Under the pieces are notes generated by a model, which was not told the origin of the DNA, did not search any database, and worked only from the letters and a program-made list of their open reading frames with translations. The position numbers and the translations under genes were made by a program. Source: an uncultured Flavobacteriales bacterium (GTDB lineage Bacteria; Bacteroidota; Bacteroidia; Flavobacteriales; UBA1820). From it: a stretch of 64,000 bases of DNA. Positions 16,862 to 26,006 of the stretch are shown here, in pieces (positions within the stretch are counted from its first letter, which is position 1; each line of letters opens with the position of its first letter). The DNA is taken from the NCBI GenBank assembly GCA_902478645.1, contig CABSLV010000004.1, forward strand, positions 1 through 64,000, read 5' to 3'.

Positions 16862-18166
16862 TTATGCCACGGGGATGTCTTTATTTACATTCTTGGAGCC
16901 GATCAAAGCGTAGAAGAGGATGTACGCGCTGCACAGGATCACTACAATGTAGCTGGCTGCGAACGATCCGGTCATGTCGGCCACCCATCCCTGCAGAGGG
17001 ATCAGGATACCGCCGCCGCACACCATCGTCATAAATATTCCGGAAGCGAGTGCCGTGTATTTACCCAAGCCTTCGACCGCCATGTTGAAGATGCCGCCCC
17101 ACATCACCGAAGTGCACAGGCCGACCAACACCAGGGCGAAGACACCCATCGGGACTTCCGCCGGGATGAACGAGCCCTGCGAGCCGTTAAACCCGTACAT
17201 GGTAACCGTTGCCGTTTCCGGGGCGAAAATACCCACCAGCACCAGGATGATGCACAGGGAGGCTACCGTGGTTATCTGTGCCCGGCTGGAGAATCTTCCG
17301 GCCAGCAAACCTCCGCACAAACGGCCTACGAGCATCAGCAGCCAATACATGGCCGCAACGGTAGCGGCCACACCGGCATCCATACCCACACCGGGTGTTG
17401 CGGCATCGGGCGAAGAAGTCAGATACTGGAGGACATAAGTAGGAACGCCTACTTCCACACCCAGATACAGGAAAATAGCCAGGATTCCCAGACGGAAATG
17501 ACGGAAAGAAAACGCACTGTAAGGGTCTTTCTTGTCGGATTTGTTTCTCTTGACCTCGGCAGCCGGTTCCGGGATGCGGGAAACGAGCAGTACCAGGAAT
17601 GCTACCGCAAAGATAGCCAAAGCTATGAACAAGGCAGGTGTAGCCTGCGAGATCTGAGCTTTGGTCGCATCACCGATGAGCGAACCCATCAGGATGGTGA
17701 CGAAAACGGCCGAGGTGGAGTTCAACACACCGCCGAACTGGATGAGCTGGTTGCCCCGGTTGCCTCCCCCGCCCAGGGTGTTGAGCATGGGGTTGACCAC
17801 ACTGTTGAGCATACACATGCAAAAACCGGCGACGAATGCACCGATGAGGTACACCCAGAAACTCTGAATGCTGTCCCATCCCGACATGTACTGCAGGAAC
17901 ACTCCCACAAAGCCGACCACGATCGCCAGCAGGGCGGTTTTCTTGTAACCGATCTTCTCGAGCAGGAGCCCCGAGGGGATTCCCATGACCGCATACGCGA
18001 TAAAGTTGGCCGCATTACCGAGCTGGGCGGCAAAGTTCGACGCACCGAACTGACTCTTGACGATCACCGCCATCGGTGAACACAGGTTCGTCACGAAGGC
18101 GATCATGGCGAACAACGCAAACATCATCACGATGGGCAGCGTGTAATTCTGTTTCTTTGTATTCAT
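16862..18166 (-). CDS. MFS sugar transporter, FucP family
   Basis: Inner-membrane sugar:proton symporter of the major facilitator superfamily, 434 residues with about 12 hydrophobic segments. The family resemblance is to FucP/GluP. SQFGASNFAAQLGNAANFIAY in the first loop region and NTLGGGGNRGNQLIQFGGVLN after helix 4 are FucP-like positions (these quoted parts are non-contiguous pieces of the chain). ATPALF precedes helix 6. The sugar could be fucose, glucose/galactose or N-acetylglucosamine. It is a single-gene unit between terminators, near but not beside sugar-kinase genes. Confidence 0.88.
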   Translation of the reverse strand: MNTKKQNYTLPIVMMFALFAMIAFVTNLCSPMAVIVKSQFGASNFAAQLGNAANFIAYAVMGIPSGLLLEKIGYKKTALLAIVVGFVGVFLQYMSGWDSIQSFWVYLIGAFVAGFCMCMLNSVVNPMLNTLGGGGNRGNQLIQFGGVLNSTSAVFVTILMGSLIGDATKAQISQATPALFIALAIFAVAFLVLLVSRIPEPAAEVKRNKSDKKDPYSAFSFRHFRLGILAIFLYLGVEVGVPTYVLQYLTSSPDAATPGVGMDAGVAATVAAMYWLLMLVGRLCGGLLAGRFSSRAQITTVASLCIILVLVGIFAPETATVTMYGFNGSQGSFIPAEVPMGVFALVLVGLCTSVMWGGIFNMAVEGLGKYTALASGIFMTMVCGGGILIPLQGWVADMTGSFAASYIVVILCSAYILFYALIGSKNVNKDIPVA

Positions 18167-18248
18167 TGTGTTTTAAAGAGATTAGGTATTTCTTTCGATG
18201 TTTTGAAAGGTGTTTTCAACAAAGCGTAAAATTAGTGTTTTTCGGACA

Positions 18249-19250
18249 CTAAAAAAGCTCCCGGGACGAAAAATCATCCAAAATATTGTCCAGGATCCCG
18301 AAAACCTCCTCGGAAGTATCCGCCGTGCACAATCGGATGCGCATCGGCTTGAAGTCCGGAATGCCCTTGAAATATCCCGCGTAGTGCTTTCGGGTCTCCA
18401 GTACGCCCAGACGCTCGCCTTTCCAGGCCACGGCCCGTTGCAAGTGTTCGCGGGCCGCCGCCACCCGTTCGGCAATGTCCGGAGCAGGAAGATGCTCGCC
18501 CGTAGCCAGAAAATGCTTCACGTCGGCAAACAGCCAGGGAGCGCCCACCGCCGCCCGGCCGATCATGCATCCGTCGAGCCCGTACTGGTCGCGCATCCGT
18601 GCGGCGTCTTCCCCGCAGGTTACGTCGCCGTTGCCGATGATAGGGATGTGGATCCGGGGATTGCGCTTGATCTCTCCGATGACCTCCCAGTGCGCCTGTC
18701 CCTTGTACATCTGGCAGCGCGTGCGGCCATGTATAGTCAGCGCACGAATGCCGCAGTCCTGCAGCGGCTCGGCCAGGTCCTGGATACAGATGCTCTTTTC
18801 ATCCCAGCCCAGGCGCGTCTTGACCGTTACCGGCAGGTCGCCCGCCTCGCGCACCACCGCCCGGGTAATGCGCAACATGCGGTCGGTATCCTGAAAAATA
18901 CCGCTGCCGGCTCCTTTCCCGGCCACTTTCCCTACGGGACAGCCGAAATTGATGTCCAGCACATCGGGACGGCTGGGAAGCGAAGCGACGATGCGTGCCG
19001 AAAGTGCCATCGCTTCTACGTCTGCCCCGAAGATCTGGATCCCGACCGGGCGTTCCTGCTCGTCGAAATCCAACTTGACCACGCTTTTCTCCGCCCCGCG
19101 GATGAGCCCGTCGGAGGAAATGAATTCCGAATACGACATGTCCGCCCCGTACCGCCGGCACAGGGCGCGAAACGGCGGGTCGGTAATGTCCTCCATCGGG
19201 GCGAGCAGCACGGGAAATCCTTCGAGGATCAAGTCGTCTATGCGGATCAT
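18249..19250 (-). CDS. dusB: tRNA-dihydrouridine synthase
   Basis: Flavoenzyme that reduces uridine to dihydrouridine in the tRNA D-loop. The 333-residue protein starts MIRIDDLILEGFPVLLAPM. The FMN-binding and catalytic landmarks are LAPMEDITDPPFR, DINFGCPVGKVAGKGAGSG (active-site Cys in FGCP, near residue 100), TIHGRTR and GNGDVTCGEDA. GCMIGRAAVGAPW completes the barrel. The Dus subgroup is inferred as DusB-like. The start is chosen where homology begins, 52 nt after a perfect minus-strand -7 box shared back to back with the neighbouring CPBP gene. Confidence 0.93.
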   Translation of the reverse strand: MIRIDDLILEGFPVLLAPMEDITDPPFRALCRRYGADMSYSEFISSDGLIRGAEKSVVKLDFDEQERPVGIQIFGADVEAMALSARIVASLPSRPDVLDINFGCPVGKVAGKGAGSGIFQDTDRMLRITRAVVREAGDLPVTVKTRLGWDEKSICIQDLAEPLQDCGIRALTIHGRTRCQMYKGQAHWEVIGEIKRNPRIHIPIIGNGDVTCGEDAARMRDQYGLDGCMIGRAAVGAPWLFADVKHFLATGEHLPAPDIAERVAAAREHLQRAVAWKGERLGVLETRKHYAGYFKGIPDFKPMRIRLCTADTSEEVFGILDNILDDFSSRELF

Positions 19251-19301
19251 GGCAAGTGGCTTTTCCGGGGTTTTTCCGCCCCGGGGGTTCAAATATCGGG
19301 G

Positions 19302-19317
19302 CAAAGATATATATTTG
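19302..19317. promoter_or_regulatory. Abutting divergent -7 boxes (dus and CPBP genes)
   Basis: CAAAGATA (19302-19309, minus strand TATCTTTG) directly touches TATATTTG (19310-19317, plus strand). Both match the -7 consensus perfectly. Two RNA polymerases could not occupy them together. Confidence 0.6.
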
Positions 19318-19357
19318 GGGGCAAAAAGCCGCCCTTCGGGGCGATCCCTTCCCGTCG

Positions 19358-20221
19358 ATGCGCCCGATTTCCCCTTCTGCGAACGCTCCGGACCCCCAGG
19401 CTTGGTTTCGCCTGCTGGGGATTACCCTGCTGTGTACCTTGGTGGCTATGGGCGTACAGACGGTCATCGGCCGGGTATTCCCTGCGTGGACGGACACGGC
19501 GGCGATGGCACGGTTTACGGCGGGATGGTTTACCGTCCTGCTGTTCGGTGCACCGGGTGTCCTCTGCGGGCTCCTTTCCAAGGAAACGGAGGCCGAGGTC
19601 GGGTTCCGACGGCCGTCGGGCAAAGCCCTCGCGGGCATCGTCGTAGCGGCTCTTGTCCTGCAACCGGTGCTGCAAGGGCTATCCCATCTGTGGGGCGGGC
19701 TGCTTTCCGCCGTACTGTCCGAAGAGGCCTTTGCCCGGCTTCTGGAGGTCCAAAGTGCCCGCGAAGCCTCCATTGCGCGTATCGTAGGCGAGGGAGTATG
19801 GGGCGGACTACCCGCTGTGGTTCTGGTACTGGCCGTGCTGCCGGCGCTGTGCGAGGAACTCTTTTTCCGGGGGACGATCCAGCGGATGGCCTATCGGGGG
19901 CGACGGCGCGCGGCGGGAGCCATCCTCGGGGTCTCGCTGCTCTTTACCGCGGTGCATCCCGATGCGATGAACATTCCGGGCATTTTCCTGTGTTCGGTTT
20001 TGCTGGGATATTCGTATCTTTGGTCGGGCAACCTTTGGATTCCGGCTGGTTTTCACCTGACCTCGAATCTGGCGAACCTCCTGCCGGTGTATCTGCCGGG
20101 GATCGTCCCGGCTGTATTCCCGGGGTGGAGCATCGCTGCGAGCCTCATCCTGACAGCCGTGGCACTGCGGGTGGTGGCGAAAAGTTGCCGCCTTGGAGAG
20201 AAAAGACATCCTGCACAATAA
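19358..20221 (+). CDS. CPBP family intramembrane metalloprotease
   Basis: Membrane protein of 287 residues with about eight hydrophobic segments. It carries the CPBP (Abi/CAAX protease) motifs: CEELFFRGTIQR near residue 167 (the EExxxR motif), FTAVHPDA near residue 204 and the C-terminal NLWIPAGFHLTSN near residue 226. Members may process prenylated or other membrane substrates. In many bacteria they give immunity to bacteriocins, but the substrate here is unknown. The start at 19358 is the first ATG after the promoter. It is a single-gene unit. Confidence 0.88.
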   Translation: MRPISPSANAPDPQAWFRLLGITLLCTLVAMGVQTVIGRVFPAWTDTAAMARFTAGWFTVLLFGAPGVLCGLLSKETEAEVGFRRPSGKALAGIVVAALVLQPVLQGLSHLWGGLLSAVLSEEAFARLLEVQSAREASIARIVGEGVWGGLPAVVLVLAVLPALCEELFFRGTIQRMAYRGRRRAAGAILGVSLLFTAVHPDAMNIPGIFLCSVLLGYSYLWSGNLWIPAGFHLTSNLANLLPVYLPGIVPAVFPGWSIAASLILTAVALRVVAKSCRLGEKRHPAQ

Positions 20222-20266
20222 ACAAGCGTTTCACTATTACCTATTCACATCAATCCGCTACTTTCT

Positions 20267-22255
20267 ATGAAAAAAGCTCTTTTCATTTTCCTGGCCCTGG
20301 CCAGCATCGGCCTTTACGGGCAATCGAAAGACATCCGGGCTGCTTTCCGCTTGGATTACTACATGGAGGAACCCACGGCCGAATTTGTCGTATGCCTGCC
20401 CGAGGATTCCACGTACCTCGGAGCTACCGTTCGCCTGACCTCGGATTCGGGACAGATGTATTCGACCCTGGTAGAACAGCCGGGGGGCATGGTCGGGCTG
20501 GAAGTTCCCATTGCCGACCTGGCCGAGGGCTCGCACCGTTTCCAGTACGCAGTCCAAACGGACAAGGGGATGGTGGAAGGTTTGGCCGAACTGAAAAAAC
20601 TGCCGTACAAATTCAACGCCGTCCAGGTAGACCGTAAGACGGGCGGGGTGATCGCACGCGGGATGCCGCTGATCCCCTACGGGTTTTACTGCTACTCGCC
20701 CGTACAGCCGATGATCCAGGAAGAGGAGGTCGTACGGGGCTTCAACCTGATCTCCCCCTACCAGAGCATTCCGAACTCCGACCGGAAGATGCGCAAAGTC
20801 TACATGGACCGCGCCGCCGAGCTAGGCATGAAGGTAAACTACAACCTGCTGAGCGTGGCAACGGCCGGCACGGGCTACAACCGCAACCAGGATCCCGAGG
20901 AGCGCCGCCAGATGTTCATCGAGGAGATCAAGGCCTTCAAGGACCATCCTGCCCTGCTGAGCTGGTACCTGGCCGACGAGCCCGACGGACGCAACACGCC
21001 GGTGGAGGTGCTGCGCGAACTCTACCAACTGATCAAGAGCATCGACCCGTACCACCCGGTTTCGATCGTGTTCATGCACTACGGTTCGGAACGCAAATAC
21101 ATCGACTGCTACGACATCTCGATGGGAGACCTCTATCCGGTGCCGACCAAACCGGTAGCGGGAGTGGCCAAATTCCAGAAATCGATGTCCGATGCCCTGC
21201 AACTGGAAAAGGGTATCTGGCTGGTACCCCAGTCCTTCGGTGGAAATGAATGGTGGACGCGCGAACCGACGGCGGGCGAAATCCGCGCTTCGGTGTACAT
21301 GGGGCTGCTCAACGGTTCGCGGGGCTTCCAGTTCTTTATCCGCCACGGGCAGAACGGTTTCCCGAAATCGACCACCGCATGGGGCGAAGCGGCTGCCGTT
21401 GCCCTGGAAGTTGCCGAGATGACTCCCTACGTGCTCTCGGGACAGCCGGCTCCGAAGGTGGCTGCCAGCGATTCGATGGTCGAGGCTCGTACCTGGACAC
21501 GCGGTAAAAACATGATGATCGCTGCCGTGAACAAGGAAAATACACCCAAGGACCTCGTGCTGCAAGTCGAGGGTTGGGACTTTACCGGCGAGCTGAAAGT
21601 TCCGTTCGAGAACCGGACGATCCAGGTGCGCAACGGGGTGATCGAGGACAAGATCGACGCTTTGGGCTCGCGGGTGTACAAACTGGAGGCCGACCCGGTG
21701 CTCACCGCTTCGCTGGACAGCCTCAACGTGGTAGATCCGAGCTTTGAGGCCAATACTTCGGTCGGCGTACCCAATGCGGTATATGCCCAGGTGGGCAAAG
21801 GACGGGGATCGACCTACTTCGTCGATTCGCGTACGGCACACACCGGCGAGCATTCCCTGCGTCTTATCACCCACAAAAACGGCGAGGGGGTAACCTTGCA
21901 GCATTTCCCGATCATCGTCGATTCGGCACGCACCTACACGCTGTCCTTCTGGGCAAAGGCCGGTGCGCAGGAGGAATTTCCCCAGGAGAAAAACTACGTG
22001 AACGACCGGGGCAAGGTCAAGGTGGAGAAAATCCGCCCGGTAGACCCGGTGGTCAACGTTACGGCCCGTCTGAAAGGGCGCACCCTGGTCGATGAAAACT
22101 TCACGATAGACAGTCCGCAGTGGAAACGCTACCAGGTGGATGTCTACGTGCAGCAGCAGCCGGGCAAAGGCCGCGAGGGCATCACGCTGAACTTCCGGCT
22201 GGATACCCGGGCGATGATCTGGATGGACGACATCTGCTTCACCCCGAAAGAGTAA
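20267..22255 (+). CDS. Secreted glycosidase-like protein with C-terminal carbohydrate-binding-like domain
   Basis: A 662-residue exported protein with a signal peptide cleaved near LYGQSKD (residue 19). After a beta-rich N-terminal domain (to about residue 120), a TIM-barrel-like region follows. ALLSWYLADEPDGRN near residue 227 places an acidic pair at the end of a strand, as in clan GH-A-like glycosidases. GDLYPVPTK and GSRGFQFFIRHG follow. The last 190 residues begin VVDPSFEANTSVGVPN and look like a CBM4/9-type galactose-binding fold. I do not recognise a numbered GH family. It probably acts on a host or dietary glycan in the periplasm or at the surface. It is a monocistronic unit, not part of an evident PUL. 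Confidence 0.7.
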   Translation: MKKALFIFLALASIGLYGQSKDIRAAFRLDYYMEEPTAEFVVCLPEDSTYLGATVRLTSDSGQMYSTLVEQPGGMVGLEVPIADLAEGSHRFQYAVQTDKGMVEGLAELKKLPYKFNAVQVDRKTGGVIARGMPLIPYGFYCYSPVQPMIQEEEVVRGFNLISPYQSIPNSDRKMRKVYMDRAAELGMKVNYNLLSVATAGTGYNRNQDPEERRQMFIEEIKAFKDHPALLSWYLADEPDGRNTPVEVLRELYQLIKSIDPYHPVSIVFMHYGSERKYIDCYDISMGDLYPVPTKPVAGVAKFQKSMSDALQLEKGIWLVPQSFGGNEWWTREPTAGEIRASVYMGLLNGSRGFQFFIRHGQNGFPKSTTAWGEAAAVALEVAEMTPYVLSGQPAPKVAASDSMVEARTWTRGKNMMIAAVNKENTPKDLVLQVEGWDFTGELKVPFENRTIQVRNGVIEDKIDALGSRVYKLEADPVLTASLDSLNVVDPSFEANTSVGVPNAVYAQVGKGRGSTYFVDSRTAHTGEHSLRLITHKNGEGVTLQHFPIIVDSARTYTLSFWAKAGAQEEFPQEKNYVNDRGKVKVEKIRPVDPVVNVTARLKGRTLVDENFTIDSPQWKRYQVDVYVQQQPGKGREGITLNFRLDTRAMIWMDDICFTPKE

Positions 22256-22267
22256 CACTTGCTTCTC

Positions 22268-22330
22268 CGTCAGGCGGGGCAAAAAGGGGGCGCAGCCAAA
22301 GGCTGCGCCCCCTTTTTGCCCCGCCTGACG
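22268..22330. terminator. Bidirectional terminator, 30-bp perfect palindrome
   Basis: Two perfect 30-bp arms with loop AAA. The GC core GGGGGCGCAGCC is flanked by AAAAA/TTTTT and by outer CGTCAGGCGGGGC arms. It lies between the convergent glycosidase-like gene and mutS. Confidence 0.87.
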
Positions 22331-22363
22331 GCTTGCCCGCCCAGTCGGTTGCGAGAGACGCTG

Positions 22364-25003
22364 TCAATCCTTCAGTCCGATGCTCTTTTTGATCTCGGAG
22401 AGTTTTACCAACGCCTCCACCGGCGTGAGGCTGTTGATGTCGATGCCCTTGAGCTGTTCCTTGATATTGACCAGCGTGGGGTCGTCCAACTGGAAGATGC
22501 TCAACTGGATGTTGTCCGAAGAAGGATCTGCCGGGGCAGACACCTTCCGGGCCTTTTTCGCCGCCGCTCCCCCGGCTACGCTTCCCAGTTGGGAGCGCTC
22601 CATCTGCTGCAGGATCTGCGCGGCGCGTTCGATCACCGGAGTCGGCATGCCCGCCATCTGCGCCACATGGATTCCGAAACTGTGGTTCGAACCGCCCGGC
22701 TGGAGCTTGCGGGTGAAGATCACCTGGTCGCCGACCTCGCGCACCGACACGTTGAAATTGTGAATGCGGGGGAACGAGTCGGCCATCTCGTTGAGTTCGT
22801 GGTAATGGGTGGCGAAAAGCGTCTTGGACCGCTGGCGCGACTGATGCAGGTACTCGGCAATGGCCCACGCGATGGAAATGCCGTCGTAGGTACTCGTGCC
22901 GCGGCCTATCTCGTCCAGAATGATCAGGCTGCGCTCCGAGATATTGTTCAGGATGTTGGCCGTCTCGTTCATCTCGACCATGAAGGTCGATTCGCCCGAA
23001 GACAGGTTGTCCGATGCCCCCACCCGGGTGAAGATCCGGTCGACCACCCCGAGACGGGCGCTGCGCGCCGGCACATAACTGCCCGTTTGCGCCATCAGGC
23101 AAATCAGAGCCGTCTGACGCAGCAGAGCGGACTTACCGGACATGTTCGGTCCGGTGATCATCATGATCTGCTGCGTCTCCCGGTTGAGGGTGACGCTGTT
23201 GGGAATGTACGGTTCTTCCGGCGGCAGGCGCCGCTCGATGACCGGATGGCGGCCGTCGATAATCTCGATGTCGGTAGTCTGGTCCACCTGGGGACAACAG
23301 TACTCGTATTGCTGGGCGACCGAGGCCATCGAAAGCAGGCAATCGGTCTCGGCTACCACACGGGAATTTTCCTGAATGGCGGCGATGTACTTCCCGCACT
23401 GCTCCACCAAGGCGGTGTAAAGGCGGGATTCGATCTGGGCGATACGGTCCTCGGCGCCGAAGATCTTGGCTTCGAATTCCTTGAGCTCGGGCGTGATGTA
23501 GCGTTCGGCCGAGACGGTGGTCTGCTTGCGGATCCAGTCGGAAGGCACCTTGTCCTTGTGCGTATTGCGCACCTCGATGTAATAGCCGAACACGTTGTTG
23601 AACCCGATCTTGAGCGAGGAGATGCCGGTGCGTTCGGCCTCCTGCTCGATGATGCCCGAGAGGATCGCCTTGTTGGAATGCAGCATCGTGCGCAGTTCGT
23701 CCAGCTCGGCATCGGCCCCTTGGGCGATCACCCCGCCCTTGGACAACTGGGCGGGAGCATCCGCGGCCAGGGTGCGGCGGATCGCAGCGCAGAGTTCGCC
23801 GCAGCCGTCCACCGCCTGGGCCATCTGCACCAGCAGGGGGCTGTCCTCCGCCTGTCCGAGGATGTTTTTCATTGGGGTGCCGACTTCGAGCGAAGCGCAC
23901 AAGGCAGAGAGCTCCTTCGGGTTGATGCGCCCCGTGGCCACCTTCCCCGCCAGGCGCTCCATGTCGGCCACCGAAGCGATGTAGCGGCGCAGTTCGTCCG
24001 CCTTTTCCTCCTGCGAAAGGAAGTATTTCACCGCTCCCTGCCGGCCGCGGATCGCCTCGACGTCCTTGAGCGGGAGCATGAGCCAGCGGCGCAGCATCCG
24101 CGCTCCCATCGGGCTGATGGTGCGGTCCAGCACATCGAGCAAGGTGGTGGCGTTTTCACTGGGCGAGGAGAGGATCTCCAGGTTGCGCGCTGTAAAACGG
24201 TCAAGCCACACGTACGTGTCGCTCTGGATACGGGCTATGCGGGAGATATGGTCGATGCGGTTGTGCTCGGTCTGGCGCAGGTACTCCATCACCGCCCCGG
24301 CGGCGGCAATTCCGTCGGACATCCGGTCGATGCCGAAGCCCTTGAGGGAGCGGGTCTTGAAATGATTTTGAAGGGTCTCCCGGCCGAAACTCTCGGAAAA
24401 AGCCCAGTCGTCCAACATGTACGTACGGTAGGAAGTGCCGAAGACCTCGCGGAAGCGGACCTTCATCCGCCGCTCGTGCAGCACTTCGCTGGGGGAAAAC
24501 GTCTCGAGCAGTTTGACGGCCTGCCCCTGCGGGCCTTCCGAGATGAGAAACTCCCCGGTGGAGACGTCCAGGAAAGCTACGCCGACCCCTTTCTGCCCGA
24601 AATGCACCGCCGCCAGGAAGTTGTTCCGTCCCGAGGCGAGCACCTGATCGTTCATCGCCACCCCGGGGGTAACGAGCTCCGTTACGCCGCGTTTGACGAT
24701 CTTTTTGGCCAGTTTCGGGTCTTCCAGCTGGTCGCACACCGCTACCCGCCGGCCGGCCAGCACCAGTTTGGGCAGATAGGTGTCGATGGCGTGGTACGGA
24801 AAACCGGCCATCGCCGTTTCGGTGGGCAGCCCGGCGCTGCGCTTGGTGAGCACAATGCCCAGGATGCGGGAACACTCCACTGCGTCCTGCCCGTAGGTTT
24901 CGTAAAAGTCGCCCACCCGGAACAACAACACCGCATCGGGGTGTTTGGCTTTTATGGCGTTGTACTGCGCCATCAAGGGGGTTTCGGTCGTTTGTTTTGC
25001 CAT
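22364..25003 (-). CDS. mutS: DNA mismatch repair protein MutS
   Basis: Mismatch-recognition ATPase of 879 residues. Domain I carries the mismatch-probing motif in RVGDFYETYG near residue 36 (Phe-x-Glu). The ATPase domain has Walker A TGPNMSGKSALLRQ near residue 618, followed by DEIGRGTSTYDG and ATHYHEL. The C-terminal helix-turn-helix/dimer tail is present. It lies last in the leftward cluster tsaD-rsmE-radical SAM-mutS and ends at a strong terminator. It starts 27 nt after the radical SAM gene stop. Confidence 0.98.
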   Translation of the reverse strand: MAKQTTETPLMAQYNAIKAKHPDAVLLFRVGDFYETYGQDAVECSRILGIVLTKRSAGLPTETAMAGFPYHAIDTYLPKLVLAGRRVAVCDQLEDPKLAKKIVKRGVTELVTPGVAMNDQVLASGRNNFLAAVHFGQKGVGVAFLDVSTGEFLISEGPQGQAVKLLETFSPSEVLHERRMKVRFREVFGTSYRTYMLDDWAFSESFGRETLQNHFKTRSLKGFGIDRMSDGIAAAGAVMEYLRQTEHNRIDHISRIARIQSDTYVWLDRFTARNLEILSSPSENATTLLDVLDRTISPMGARMLRRWLMLPLKDVEAIRGRQGAVKYFLSQEEKADELRRYIASVADMERLAGKVATGRINPKELSALCASLEVGTPMKNILGQAEDSPLLVQMAQAVDGCGELCAAIRRTLAADAPAQLSKGGVIAQGADAELDELRTMLHSNKAILSGIIEQEAERTGISSLKIGFNNVFGYYIEVRNTHKDKVPSDWIRKQTTVSAERYITPELKEFEAKIFGAEDRIAQIESRLYTALVEQCGKYIAAIQENSRVVAETDCLLSMASVAQQYEYCCPQVDQTTDIEIIDGRHPVIERRLPPEEPYIPNSVTLNRETQQIMMITGPNMSGKSALLRQTALICLMAQTGSYVPARSARLGVVDRIFTRVGASDNLSSGESTFMVEMNETANILNNISERSLIILDEIGRGTSTYDGISIAWAIAEYLHQSRQRSKTLFATHYHELNEMADSFPRIHNFNVSVREVGDQVIFTRKLQPGGSNHSFGIHVAQMAGMPTPVIERAAQILQQMERSQLGSVAGGAAAKKARKVSAPADPSSDNIQLSIFQLDDPTLVNIKEQLKGIDINSLTPVEALVKLSEIKKSIGLKD

Positions 25004-25030
25004 CGTCGTCTGCTCTTTTCCTCCACGAAG

Positions 25031-25981
25031 TTAAGAAAATTTCCGTCCCTGCCAATGCCCGCCGGAGCGCATTTTGGCGATGATCTCGCGTTGGATCTCG
25101 GGCACGCGCCACTCCAGCCCCCAATCGGGGGCAAGGCGATACCGGGGCGGGGTCTCGGAGATGAAACGCTCCACCGGCAGATCGGGACGAAGGCGTTCGA
25201 GCACTTCGATGATGAAATCTTCGTATTCCTCCCGACGCTCGAAAAGATGGATCCCTGCCCGATCGCCCTGCAACCAACGCTTTGCCAGCGGCGTGTCGCG
25301 CATAAGCTGGAGCTGATGGAATTTTACGGCCGAGAGGGGAAGCTCGTTGATCTGCCGCACGGAATCCAGTTCCCGCTGCCGCCCGGTAAGTCCGAAGAGA
25401 AAATGCGCAGCGGTGTGAAGCCCCCGCCGAGCCGTACGCCGGATCGCGCCCCGGGCCGCGGCGTAGTCGTGCCCCCGGTTTACCTGCGCCAGGACATCGT
25501 CGTAGACGCTTTCCACGCCGTACTCGATGCTGACGAAATGCGTGCGGGACAGGGTGGCAAAAAAATCGAGCATGGCCTCGTCCATGCAGTCGGGACGGGT
25601 GCCTATCACCAGGCCGGAGATAGCGGTATGAGACAATACCCTGGCATAGAGAACCTTAAGATGGTCGGGGTCGCCGTAAGTATTGGTGTAGGCCTGAAAG
25701 TAGGCGACGAATTGCGCGCTGCGGGGATAGCGTTTGCGCAAGAACCCGATCCCTTCCTCGATCTGCACATCGATGTCCGCGTGGTGGGTATAAAACGGGA
25801 CGAAGGCTTCGTTGTTGCAGAAAGTGCAGCCTCCGGTGCCCACCCGCCCGTCGCGGTTGGGGCAAGTAAATCCCCCGGAGAGCGACACTTTCTGCACGCG
25901 CCCGCCGAAACGCTCCTTGAGCCTTTCGGCCGCGCTGTTGTACGGAAGGGCATCGCCCCAGGGAAAACTCTCGGGAATCAT
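25031..25981 (-). CDS. TIGR01212-type radical SAM protein (YhcC-like)
   Basis: A 316-residue radical SAM protein. The iron-sulfur cluster cysteines sit in an atypical spacing, TCPNRDGRVGTGGCTFCNN near residues 39-57, characteristic of the YhcC/TIGR01212 group. GTRPDCMDEAMLDFF and SIEYGVESVYDDVL are further family motifs. The C-terminal part with YRLAPDWGLEWR matches this group too. The reaction is not known. It is embedded with tRNA and rRNA modification genes (tsaD, rsmE), so an RNA-related role is possible but only inferred. Confidence 0.9.
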   Translation of the reverse strand: MIPESFPWGDALPYNSAAERLKERFGGRVQKVSLSGGFTCPNRDGRVGTGGCTFCNNEAFVPFYTHHADIDVQIEEGIGFLRKRYPRSAQFVAYFQAYTNTYGDPDHLKVLYARVLSHTAISGLVIGTRPDCMDEAMLDFFATLSRTHFVSIEYGVESVYDDVLAQVNRGHDYAAARGAIRRTARRGLHTAAHFLFGLTGRQRELDSVRQINELPLSAVKFHQLQLMRDTPLAKRWLQGDRAGIHLFERREEYEDFIIEVLERLRPDLPVERFISETPPRYRLAPDWGLEWRVPEIQREIIAKMRSGGHWQGRKFS

Positions 25982-26006
25982 CTTCTCTTGGCGGTTTTAC
26001 AAACGG

